From a marine bacterium B5-7 (lineage in GTDB: Bacteria; Pseudomonadota; Gammaproteobacteria; Arenicellales; CAJQKF01): a DNA stretch of 44,685 nucleotides. Numbering within the stretch: the stretch's first letter is position 1; each line of letters begins with the position of its first letter. Location: contig BQJD01000031.1 in NCBI GenBank assembly GCA_021604525.1, forward strand, positions 1-44,685, given 5' to 3'. The notes beneath the pieces were generated by a model, which was given only the letters and a program-made list of their open reading frames with translations, was not told the DNA's origin and did no database searches. This document shows, in pieces, positions 26,345-34,447 of this stretch. The translations under genes were made by a program, and so were the position numbers.

Positions 26345-27070
26345 ATGCCGTTACCATTACTCGTTGCCATTCAGTTTCTCACTACGCTACCCGTTAACGT
26401 AAGGAGCATGCCGTCGCCTCAGGATACCGGTAGCTCGATCAACTGGTACGGCGTGGTCGGGCTTATGCTCGGCCTGATATTACTGGTTTCGGGTTACGTT
26501 CTGGATCACCTTTTTGCCCCCATGGTGACAGCCGCGATATTGCTGGCGCTGTGGGTCATTCTGACAGGCGCCCTTCATCTTGATGGTCTTGGCGATTGCG
26601 CCGACGGACTGCTGGCGGACTCACGCACCCGAGCTCTCGAGATAATGCGCGATCCCCGTGCCGGAGCTTTTTCTATAGTTGCAATCACTCTCGTGCTGGT
26701 GGTCAAGTTTGCAGCACTCATCGTGCTGATCGAATACGGTGAGTGGAGTGTTATCGTCGCTGCGCCAATACTTGGCAGGGTAGCAGTCCAGGCGTTGTTC
26801 CTGACCACTCCCTATGTACGCGAAAACGGATTGGCAAGCACGCTTGTCGCACATATGAATCGTGACCGCGTAAAATTTGCCTTATTGGTTGCGATATTGT
26901 TTTCATCGCTGCTGCTATGGAACGGTGTGTGGTGGGTATTGCCTTCTCTTGTCATTATGTTTGCAGGCATTCGGCATCTCATGATGAAAAAATTACTGGG
27001 TACTACAGGCGACAGCGCCGGGGCGCTGGTTGAAATTATCGAAGTCACAGTGCTATTGCTGGCTGTATAA
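26345..27070 (+). CDS. cobS: Adenosylcobinamide-GDP ribazoletransferase CobS
   Basis: A 241-residue inner-membrane enzyme joining adenosylcobinamide-GDP to alpha-ribazole, the last main step of cobalamin nucleotide-loop assembly. Family hallmarks are QFLTTLPV near the N-terminus, TGALHLDGLGDCADGL (acidic metal-binding motif) and EIMRDPRAGAFSI, with six to seven hydrophobic spans. AAGGA lies about 11 nt upstream. No cobU/cobT neighbour and no cobalamin riboswitch was found before it, so it is isolated from the rest of the pathway. Confidence 0.93.
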   Translation: MPLPLLVAIQFLTTLPVNVRSMPSPQDTGSSINWYGVVGLMLGLILLVSGYVLDHLFAPMVTAAILLALWVILTGALHLDGLGDCADGLLADSRTRALEIMRDPRAGAFSIVAITLVLVVKFAALIVLIEYGEWSVIVAAPILGRVAVQALFLTTPYVRENGLASTLVAHMNRDRVKFALLVAILFSSLLLWNGVWWVLPSLVIMFAGIRHLMMKKLLGTTGDSAGALVEIIEVTVLLLAV

Positions 27071-27705
27071 CCCACAGCGTTTAAGCAAGATGATGAATGG
27101 CTGACTGTAGCCATAATCGGATAGTTAGAAGCGAGGCGTAAACTACCGGTTACCACTAACCGCGATGATGTTGCGCAGTTTTATGTGTAAGTATTTACCT
27201 TGTCTCCGAATGGTTAATTAGTACCATCTCGCGTCTCGACACTGCGCCGATTTTTATGTAGGCATACCAGCCAGGTTTGACTTGAACTGTGTTGTATCAA
27301 TTACGCGTTCGCGTTTTATCAACCCGGATTTCAAGGATTGCAATTTATCGCTTCAGATGAGTGCGTCATTACATCGATATGGAAATTGCATGGTCTGTTC
27401 TGCAAGGCTTCGACCGAACTACATCAATATATCAGTTGATATCAATTCCCGGTCGTTAGTACCAATTACCTATTTCTCCCATTGCAGAACGGAGATAGGG
27501 TATGCACATCGGTTACATGGAAATTATTACATGGCTTTATCCAGTAACCGGATGTTACCGGTCAGAAACGAAAGGCCTCGTTGAAACAGGTAACGGTGAA
27601 GGGGGCGTGAGACTGGTGACATGGAGTTGCGACAGCGTCCCGCAACGGCAGTGAATAACTTACTGCTGTAACTAAAAATTGCAGGACATTGCGTGAGGGT
27701 AAATC
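27071..27705. other. Non-coding stretch before the Crp/Fnr gene
   Basis: No open frame here has protein-like composition. One hairpin (CGGTTA/TAACCG, 27147-27162) could end cobS transcription. An AT-rich dyad ATATCA-GT-TGATAT lies at 27429-27442 and may be a regulator half-site pair. The region just before 27706 (from about 27580) is G-rich. Nothing else is recognised. The length is unusual for this gene-dense window. Confidence 0.4.
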
Positions 27706-28422
27706 ATGTTGGCACATCGAATAGAACAGAACTTGGAATTCAACACCGAAAATCTTATTCAAAAACTCGGCAAAAGCCCGATGTTTTCGGCACTCAGTTA
27801 CGACGAACTCAGACTGTTTGCCGAACACGGCGAATTCGTTGAACTTCGTAAAAACCGCATGCTGATTCGTCAGGGCGACCATTCAAATGGTTTGTTTATT
27901 GTGCTTTCCGGAAAAGTCAGGGTATATCTTTCCGGCGGTGATACGTTTGCAGGTCAATCCAAGGAAATACTGCTGTCAATCGAGACTGAAGGAAGTTACA
28001 TAGGTGAGATATCACTACTTGATAATCAACCGCGAACCGCGTCGGTCAAGACCGTAGAGGATTCTTGTTTTCTGATGATCTCGCGTGAAACCTTTCAGAG
28101 CATTGTCGAACGTAATCCGGCGCTGTCGCTGTCGCTGATTCGCGGCATGACTGAACGTTTCAGATCAACAATCGACAGCGTCAAGCAGTTTGCCTTTAAT
28201 AGTGTATATGGGCGACTTGTCAGTGTACTGGTACAGTTCTCAACGGAAGATGGTGATCATCGTTCCATCATGGGTCGTCTGACTCATCAGAACATTGCCG
28301 ACATGATTGGCTCCTCGCGAGTTATGGTCAGCAAAATCATGAAAGATCTTGTTATTGGTGGTTATATCACCGTTGAGAAAGATCGCATGATTATCAATCG
28401 AAAACTGCCGGATCAATACTAA
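27706..28422 (+). CDS. Crp/Fnr-family transcription regulator
   Basis: A 238-residue regulator. A cyclic-nucleotide-binding-like domain covers about residues 25-140, with IRQGDHSNGLFIVLSGKVRVY and the phosphate-cassette-like GEISLLDNQPRTASV. A dimer helix follows. The Crp winged helix carries LTHQNIADMIGSSRVMVSKIMKDL near 185-208. No N-terminal cysteine cluster for an Fnr iron-sulfur centre is present, so oxygen sensing of the Fnr kind is unlikely. GAGGG lies before the ATG. The ligand and targets are unknown; the long upstream gap may hold its own control. Confidence 0.92.
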   Translation: MLAHRIEQNLEFNTENLIQKLGKSPMFSALSYDELRLFAEHGEFVELRKNRMLIRQGDHSNGLFIVLSGKVRVYLSGGDTFAGQSKEILLSIETEGSYIGEISLLDNQPRTASVKTVEDSCFLMISRETFQSIVERNPALSLSLIRGMTERFRSTIDSVKQFAFNSVYGRLVSVLVQFSTEDGDHRSIMGRLTHQNIADMIGSSRVMVSKIMKDLVIGGYITVEKDRMIINRKLPDQY

Positions 28423-28515
28423 GCATCAGTTACAGGAACCATCTTAAAATAATCCATTCGCCTCATCTCGGCAAAGCCCGTTACTGATGTCCGGTAACAA
28501 GTGTGAGACTTACCG

Positions 28516-28864
28516 TTACCGCTGGCAGACGGTGGTGACCAGACAGGTCGCCCCGTCAAGCCAACGTGGATTGATAGTGGCACCCCATCCCGGTAAATCG
28601 CCGATAGCCACATGGCCCGCATCCGTCTTATGAGTATTCTCATTGAATAACTCCTCCTGCCAGGGATAGGGCGATGCGGCTACAATTGAAAACTCGAGAT
28701 TATTTCCCTCATCTGGCAGTGCCTTCAGGTAGTACTTCGTAAACAGGGTTACCATCGACAGGTTGGTAGAGTACGGTGTGCAGGGCAGGCCGGCATCATT
28801 TGCCATCCGCGCAACTTCAAGCGCGTTGATCGGGAACGTCGCAGTTGGCATCTACCATCATTGC
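28516..28864 (-). pseudogene. Remnant of an enolase-superfamily (mandelate racemase/muconate lactonizing) gene
   Basis: The open frame from 28851 encodes NALEVARMANDAGLPCTPYST, then EFSIVAASPYPWQEEL, GHVAIGDLPGWGATINPRWL. This reads as the last ~100 residues of an MR/MLE enzyme: His/Thr barrel strand, PWQ block and GWG near the C-terminus. Just before it, in another frame, 28864-28841 encodes AMMVDANC, which fits the first metal-ligand strand normally some 150 residues upstream. The two pieces are joined by an internal deletion and frameshift. The N-terminal capping domain is missing. The rest of the gap (28423-28515 and 28865-28988) shows nothing clear. Confidence 0.65.
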
Positions 28865-28988
28865 GACAGCGTCAAGGCATCATAATAAATCGCTGACGTA
28901 TTGACCTTCCAGATAGGGCGGGCCATTCTTCGTCCATTCAGGTCAACTCGACCATGCCTTTAGCAACAATCCGGAGATGTTGGATATC

Positions 28989-30299
28989 ATGAGTAATCCA
29001 CGCTACGACGCCATCGTCATCGGCGCCGGTATCATAGGCGCAGCCGTGGGGCTGGAGCTTGCCCGAAAAGGTTTCAAAACACTTAACGTCGACAAGCAGC
29101 CGGCGGCGGGTTACGGTTCCACGGGTAACTCCTGCGCCATTATTCGCACCTATTATTCAACGATCGACGGCTGTGCCATGGCCTTCGAGGGCTACCACTA
29201 CTGGCGTGACTGGAACGAATATATCGGTAGTGACGATCCGGCCGGCATGGCGAAATTTATTGAATGCGGTACCTTGGTCATGAAAACACCGCACAACCAC
29301 CATCTTGCCGCAGCGATGCGGATGTCCAACGAACTCGGTATTCCCTTCGAGGAGTGGGATCCGGTACGCCTTGCCGAGCGTATGCCGTCGTGGGATCTCA
29401 AATCTTTTGCGCCTATTCGCGCTATGGATGATCCCAAATTCGGTACCGCCAGCGAAGATGCCCTTACCGGTGCGGTTCTTTGGCCGAAAGGCGGGTATGT
29501 AAACGATCCACAGCTTGCGACCCAGAATATTGCCCACGCAGCGCAACAGGCCGGCGGCGAATTCCTCTACAACGCCGAGATCGTTGAGATTCGAGCAACA
29601 GTGGATGGCCGGATTGCGGGCATCACCCTGGCCGATGGCAGCCACATCGATGCGCCAGTCGTTGTTAATGTGGCCGGACCCCATTCGGCCAGGATCAATA
29701 CTCTGGCCGGTATCGAGGGCACCATGAAAATCGGCACTCGTGCCCTTCGTCATGAAGTACCCCATGTGCCGACGCCGCCGGATTTCAAGCAGGAACGGTT
29801 CGCCATGGTCACCTCGGACAGCGACATCGGAGCCTATACCCGGCCGGCCAGTGGCGGACAGATTCTGATCGGCAGTGAAGATCCGCCATGCGATCAACGT
29901 CAGTGGGTTGACCCGGACAATTTTGATCGCCAGTTGAGTGACCAGGCGAGGGTTCAGGTCATGCGTTGCGCGCAACGCCTGCCGACCCTGGGCATCCCAA
30001 ATCGCATTGGTGGTGTAGTCGATCTATACGATGTTTCCGACGACTGGATTCCCGTCTATGACAAGAGCGATCTTGGCGGCTTTTATCTTGCCATCGGCAC
30101 CAGCGGCAATCAGTTCAAAAACGCACCGGTAGCCGGCAAGCTAATGGCGCATCTGATCGAGTCATGCGAGAACGGTCACGATCACGATGAGCAACCGTTA
30201 TCGATGCATCTCGATTATCTGGATCGCGATATCGATCTGGGCTTTTATTCGCGAAACCGTGCAGTTAATAAAGACAGCAGTTTCTCAGTGCTGGGTTAG
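28989..30299 (+). CDS. FAD-dependent oxidoreductase, DAO (sarcosine oxidase beta-like) family
   Basis: A 436-residue flavoenzyme. The dinucleotide-binding motif is AIVIGAGIIGAAVGLELARKG near the N-terminus, followed by NVDKQPAAGYGSTGNSCAIIR. That second stretch is the flavin contact region of DAO enzymes, where covalent or tight FAD sits. C-terminal LGGFYLAIGTSGNQFKNAPVAGKLM completes the FAD site. It oxidises an amine or amino acid; the substrate is unknown. ATG 28989 (MSNPRYD) is preferred over 28977, whose GGAG is too close. The last 4 bp overlap the convergent cytochrome gene. Confidence 0.88.
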   Translation: MSNPRYDAIVIGAGIIGAAVGLELARKGFKTLNVDKQPAAGYGSTGNSCAIIRTYYSTIDGCAMAFEGYHYWRDWNEYIGSDDPAGMAKFIECGTLVMKTPHNHHLAAAMRMSNELGIPFEEWDPVRLAERMPSWDLKSFAPIRAMDDPKFGTASEDALTGAVLWPKGGYVNDPQLATQNIAHAAQQAGGEFLYNAEIVEIRATVDGRIAGITLADGSHIDAPVVVNVAGPHSARINTLAGIEGTMKIGTRALRHEVPHVPTPPDFKQERFAMVTSDSDIGAYTRPASGGQILIGSEDPPCDQRQWVDPDNFDRQLSDQARVQVMRCAQRLPTLGIPNRIGGVVDLYDVSDDWIPVYDKSDLGGFYLAIGTSGNQFKNAPVAGKLMAHLIESCENGHDHDEQPLSMHLDYLDRDIDLGFYSRNRAVNKDSSFSVLG

Positions 30300-30991
30300 C
30301 GTTGACTTGTGGAGCCGTCAGACGACGATCGATCCGGTGTTGTGATGGAGTCGAGTGATACCCTGACCGGACCGTTGGCAACTGATGTTGTGCTTGCAGG
30401 TAATCCTGTGTCTGTATGGACGTAAAGCCGTCCGTTGATCATCGCCGATATGCGTGCGCCGCGACCTTTAAGGTCGTGCAATATCACCGCAACGATATGG
30501 AACAATACAAAAACCTCGATAACAAGCGCGCTGTCAGTATGCAGAGTGTAAGTTTGCATGCCGAGGATCGGATATGCCGCATTAAATAACAGTCCGCTGA
30601 CAGCGGATATTGTCAGCGTAAGCCATAACCCGAGGTATAACGGTTTCCAGAACGGATTGTGTGCAAACCAGCGGGGTAGCGGAAAGCGTCCAAATGACAA
30701 GTAGAATTTGAGCATTTGTACGATTGCACCGAACTCCGAACGGCGTGGCCAGAGTTCACGCCAATGACTCGATCCGGGCACGAACAGCAGTACGCCGCGT
30801 AGCAGCAGCGCGAGTACCATGATCTGACCGATGATGATATGCCAGTCGCGCCAGATATCCGGGTTTATCGCATCGTGGATCATAAGATACGCGCTCAAAA
30901 TCTGTACCATGCTGCCGAGTGCAATGATCCAGTGGCCAAGGCGCAGCAACGTCGACCATACGGGAACGTAAACAATAGGATCGGTTTTCAT
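30296..30991 (-). CDS. Cytochrome b561-like membrane protein (cytochrome b/b6 domain)
   Basis: A 231-residue inner-membrane protein with four main hydrophobic helices. Histidines fit two b-type haem sites: LRLGHWI (about H20), WHIIIGQ (about H51) and, in the last helices, LHTDSA and LFHIVAVILHDLKG. This matches the Ni/Fe-hydrogenase b-subunit/cytochrome b561 superfamily, which passes electrons between quinol and a partner. No hydrogenase is present. The C-terminal ~45 residues are polar and variable. It converges with the flavoenzyme gene with a 4-bp overlap, so they are not one operon. Confidence 0.82.
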   Translation of the reverse strand: MKTDPIVYVPVWSTLLRLGHWIIALGSMVQILSAYLMIHDAINPDIWRDWHIIIGQIMVLALLLRGVLLFVPGSSHWRELWPRRSEFGAIVQMLKFYLSFGRFPLPRWFAHNPFWKPLYLGLWLTLTISAVSGLLFNAAYPILGMQTYTLHTDSALVIEVFVLFHIVAVILHDLKGRGARISAMINGRLYVHTDTGLPASTTSVANGPVRVSLDSITTPDRSSSDGSTSQR

Positions 30992-31133
30992 AATGTGGTT
31001 CGCTTGCAGGTTGCGGGACTTATTGTTGATACTCTAAACAAATCGGCAGGCCAGACTGTAAATGATCATCTGCTATTGAATGATGGCTTGCATCAACGAT
31101 GAATACAGAAAGCATAATTGAAAAAAGATTAGC

Positions 31134-32018
31134 GTGAATTCTACTGTATCTTCAATCTGGATTATCGGCTGTGGCGACATTGGTCGACGCATTCTTAAAC
31201 ATTACGTTAGCACCGACGTTCGCCCGACCGCGTTGGTGCACAGTCGTTCCAGCATTACTGCCTGTCAACCGCTGGCCGGGCGCGTAGTGCAGACCGACCT
31301 TGATAGAGAAGACCAGGTTGCATCGCTAAACCTTGTAGATGCTTCAGTGATTTATCTTGCGCCACCACCACGTCAGGGGACGACAGACCCGAGAATTCGC
31401 CGTCTGCTGGATATTCATGGCAGCGCCATGAGAAGAATCGTCTTGATCAGTACCACCGGCGTTTATGGTGACTGCGCGGGTGAGTGGATCAATGAGCAAA
31501 CGCCGCCGGCGCCAAATACAGAACGTGGCAAACGCCGTTTGGATGCGGAGAATTCGGTCAGGCATTGGGCTGCCACCCGAGGTGGTGAATTTATTATTCT
31601 GCGGGTACCGGGAATATATGCCGAGGATCGTCTGCCGGAATCGCGATTGCGTCAGGGTCTGCCGGTCGTGCGTGAAGACCAGGCCGCTTACACTAACCGT
31701 ATCCATGCGGAGGATCTTGCGCGTATTTGTATTGCTGCGCTTGATTCATCCAGGACAGGTCTCGTGCTTAATGCGACTGACGGTAAGCCAACCACGATGA
31801 CAGAATATTTTAATCGTGTTGCCGATGCGCTAAAAATCGATCGGCCACCGCAGATATCACTCGCAGAAGCTGCAGAGCAGTTGTCAGCGGGCATGCTTTC
31901 ATACGCCAACGAATCCCGCAAGATAGATAATCGTGCGTTAATCGACGAGCTATCCATTACCCTCGACTATCCGGATATTGAATTTACCCTGTCGCGACTA
32001 GCGAAAGTTCGTCGTTAA
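31134..32018 (+). CDS. NAD(P)-binding SDR-type protein, YeeZ-like
   Basis: A 294-residue extended-SDR-like protein. SSIWIIGCGDIGRRILKHY is the N-terminal nucleotide-binding glycine motif. RIVLISTTGVYGDCAGEWINE resembles the active-site strand of epimerases; the usual YxxxK is not obvious. RVPGIYAEDRLPESRLRQG follows. This fits the YeeZ group of NAD(P)-dependent epimerase/dehydratases of unknown substrate. The start is a GTG at 31134 without a strong ribosome site. It lies between the cytochrome (divergent) and the antiporter (convergent). Confidence 0.82.
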   Translation: MNSTVSSIWIIGCGDIGRRILKHYVSTDVRPTALVHSRSSITACQPLAGRVVQTDLDREDQVASLNLVDASVIYLAPPPRQGTTDPRIRRLLDIHGSAMRRIVLISTTGVYGDCAGEWINEQTPPAPNTERGKRRLDAENSVRHWAATRGGEFIILRVPGIYAEDRLPESRLRQGLPVVREDQAAYTNRIHAEDLARICIAALDSSRTGLVLNATDGKPTTMTEYFNRVADALKIDRPPQISLAEAAEQLSAGMLSYANESRKIDNRALIDELSITLDYPDIEFTLSRLAKVRR

Positions 32019-32056
32019 TCATTTTAGACAAGCCGTCATGGTTCGCCAGATGCGTG

Positions 32057-33826
32057 TCAGCCATTATCGTCCTGATTCGCGCGGGCATCTTCGTTGAACA
32101 GTTCATTGAGTTCGCGAGCCGCATCGAGGGTCGTCTCGCGAAATGCATCGGCATCGTGCATCACCGACGCTTGCCGGTCCAGTGTACGCTGGTCGTGTTC
32201 TCTGAACCTGCGGACTGACAATTCAGCTTCCTCCCTTGAAAATCCGATGTTGCGAAGCAAATTTTCTGTAAGACTCAAGCTTGACAGCAGGGTGTCTCGT
32301 ATCACATGTTTTACGCCTAACTCACGCAACATAAGTTCGTGTCTGCGATTGCGTGCTCGCGCCATAATATTGACCGACGGATATGTTTGGCGCACCAGTC
32401 GGGCAATGCGTAATGAGTCTTCCGGATCGTCCACGGCAATAACGAAGGCACTGGCCGATCCGACTTGAGCATTTTGCAGAAGATCTAGACGAGTGGCATC
32501 GCCATAGTATATCTCGCTACCGAACTGACGGACGAAATCAACTTGAGCAGGACTTGATTCAAGAGCGGTAAAAGGAATTTTTCGCATCGAAAGAACACGT
32601 GCAATAATTTGTCCAAAACGGCCGAAGCCTGCGATAACAACCGGCATTCGCTCTCCTTCAATTTCATCGAAGCGTCTGGTTGGTTGTTTCATACCGAGCA
32701 GCCGGTCGCCAAGGGCTACGGCAAACGGCGTAGTGACCATGGACAAGGTAACCACCAGAATAGCCAACTCGACGTATTGTGTTGTCACAAGACCCGCAGC
32801 GCCCCCGGCGGTTAACAGAACGAAGGCAAACTCTCCTCCTTGAGATAGTATCAACGCCCCCCTGAATGACTCGGCGAACGACAGTTTGAATACTCGACAA
32901 AGTGGTAACAGAACGAGTGCTTTTATCGTCACCAAAGTCACTGCCAGAACAATGACTGAGAGTGGTTGTTCAGCGAGCAGACCGAGATTGACCGACATGC
33001 CGACGGCGATAAAGAATAGTCCTAACAGTAAGCCTTTGTATGGGGTTACATCGGTTTCAATCTGGTAACGATATTCCGAGTCCGCCACCATCATGCCGGC
33101 GATAAATGCACCAAGTCCCATGGACAAGCCAGCGACTTCCATCGCTGATGCTGCGCCAATGACGATCGCAAGACCGGCTGCTGCAAACAACTCATGAACG
33201 CCGGAACCGGCAATGAATCGTAGTGCCGGCCGCAGAAGGAAGCGTGCTGCAATCAGTGCGACTATCACAATAACGAGATATAGAGGATCAAAGCCATGAC
33301 CCATGTCCTCGCCACGTGCACTGGCAATTGCGTTGAGGATGGCTATAGCCGGAATCACAGCGATATCCTGGAGCAACAGCACGCCGAACGCTGCCCGTCC
33401 GTGGGGTCGATTCAGCTTTTTTTGCTCGCCAAGTAATTGCAGTACAAAGGCGGTACTCGATAACGACAGGGCAAAACCGATAATCAAGGCTGTTGCCAGC
33501 GACAGTCCAATACTCAGTAGCGTGATTACGATGATAACCGTGGTGATCATGAGCTGCAATGTGCCCAATCCAAACACCAATCGACGCATCACCCATAAGC
33601 GTCTTGGCTGCAACTCGAGCCCGATGATAAATAACAGCAATACCACGCCGAGCTCGGCAAATTGCAGAACCGCGTCGGGATCATCTATCAGGCCGAGTAC
33701 AGCAGGGCCGATTATCAACCCGGCAAGTAAAAATCCGAGCACGGATGACAGCCCGAGACGTTTGCCAAGCGGCACGATCACAATGGCCGCCACCAGAAAT
33801 ATCAGTATGTCGTTGAGCAAGGCCAT
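32057..33826 (-). CDS. CPA2-family monovalent cation:proton antiporter, Kef type with RCK domain
   Basis: A 589-residue protein. About 12 membrane helices (residues 1-380) form the Na/H-exchanger fold, with LGFLLAGLIIGPAVLGLI and GLELQPRRLW as in KefB/KefC. A TrkA-N/RCK domain follows, with the NAD-type motif VVIAGFGRFGQIIARVL (about 395-412) and YYGDATRLDLLQNA. The charged tail is variable. It probably exports K+ in exchange for H+ under electrophilic stress or pH change. No KefF/KefG partner is adjacent. Confidence 0.92.
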   Translation of the reverse strand: MALLNDILIFLVAAIVIVPLGKRLGLSSVLGFLLAGLIIGPAVLGLIDDPDAVLQFAELGVVLLLFIIGLELQPRRLWVMRRLVFGLGTLQLMITTVIIVITLLSIGLSLATALIIGFALSLSSTAFVLQLLGEQKKLNRPHGRAAFGVLLLQDIAVIPAIAILNAIASARGEDMGHGFDPLYLVIVIVALIAARFLLRPALRFIAGSGVHELFAAAGLAIVIGAASAMEVAGLSMGLGAFIAGMMVADSEYRYQIETDVTPYKGLLLGLFFIAVGMSVNLGLLAEQPLSVIVLAVTLVTIKALVLLPLCRVFKLSFAESFRGALILSQGGEFAFVLLTAGGAAGLVTTQYVELAILVVTLSMVTTPFAVALGDRLLGMKQPTRRFDEIEGERMPVVIAGFGRFGQIIARVLSMRKIPFTALESSPAQVDFVRQFGSEIYYGDATRLDLLQNAQVGSASAFVIAVDDPEDSLRIARLVRQTYPSVNIMARARNRRHELMLRELGVKHVIRDTLLSSLSLTENLLRNIGFSREEAELSVRRFREHDQRTLDRQASVMHDADAFRETTLDAARELNELFNEDARANQDDNG

Positions 33827-33991
33827 TTAAGTGATGCGTATTTCAAGTCAGGTGATGATCTGGCACAGCAATATACGTAGTTGAACCTGGTGCTTTGCTT
33901 TAGGCTGGTTTCAGTAAAACGAAAACGAATCAATCGAAATAAATTGACTGACGCAATACTGGGTGATGTGCGGAGCAATCGACGATAAATT

Positions 33992-34399
33992 TTAGGCGGA
34001 CGTAATTACCGCCGTTGCTTCGATTTCAACAAGCGCACGATCTTCGATAAGGGCCGACACTTCGACCATCGTCATGGCAGGGAAGTGTCGATCCATCACG
34101 CGTTGGTATGCATCGCCCAGCTCGCGCTGACGAGTGACGTATGATTGCTTATCGGTGATGTACCAGGTCAATCGAACAATGTCCGTGATCTGGCCGCCGG
34201 CCTGCATGACGATTGCAACCACATTGCCAAGTGCCTTCTCGCACTGGGCAATGAAGTCATCGGATTCAAACGCTTGTTCGTTGCTCCAGCCAATCTGACC
34301 GCCGGTGAATACTATGCCACCCGTTGATCCAGTGGCGAGCACGCCATTGGCATAACCTTTGGGAGCTTTCCAGTCGGGTGGCTGTATAAATTTCAACAT
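33992..34399 (-). CDS. Rid-family (YjgF/YER057c/UK114) protein
   Basis: A 135-residue trimeric-fold protein. Its GGIVFTGGQIGWSNEQ, RLTWYITDKQSY and VEVSALIEDRALVEIEATAVI blocks are typical. The Arg in the FPARS-type motif of true RidA imine deaminases is replaced: the sequence is FPAMTM. It therefore belongs to a branch without that residue, and ordinary 2-aminoacrylate deaminase activity is doubtful. It is the last gene of the 2-aminobenzoate operon, 48 bp after the ligase, so a role in enamine/imine handling of the pathway is inferred. Confidence 0.87.
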   Translation of the reverse strand: MLKFIQPPDWKAPKGYANGVLATGSTGGIVFTGGQIGWSNEQAFESDDFIAQCEKALGNVVAIVMQAGGQITDIVRLTWYITDKQSYVTRQRELGDAYQRVMDRHFPAMTMVEVSALIEDRALVEIEATAVITSA

Positions 34400-34447
34400 G
34401 GTAATTACCTGAAAATTTTTACTTAATGATGACGATGGACCTGTCGA

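Noticed and set aside
27429-27442. ATATCA-GT-TGATAT dyad considered as an Fnr site
   Set aside because: Spacing differs from TTGAT-N4-ATCAA and the nearby regulator lacks Fnr cysteines; kept only as a generic dyad.
27282-27584. 100-residue plus-strand frame in the gap before Crp/Fnr
   Set aside because: Composition is unlike a real protein, with no ribosome site and no domain.
27627-28873. 13-bp direct repeat TTGCGACAGCGTC at 27627-27639 and 28861-28873 flanking the Crp/Fnr gene
   Set aside because: Matches of this length are expected by chance in a window of this size and the flanks do not extend the repeat.
29157-29975. 272-residue open frame on the minus strand opposite the FAD oxidoreductase
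   Set aside because: Antisense to a strong flavoenzyme gene with no recognisable domain.
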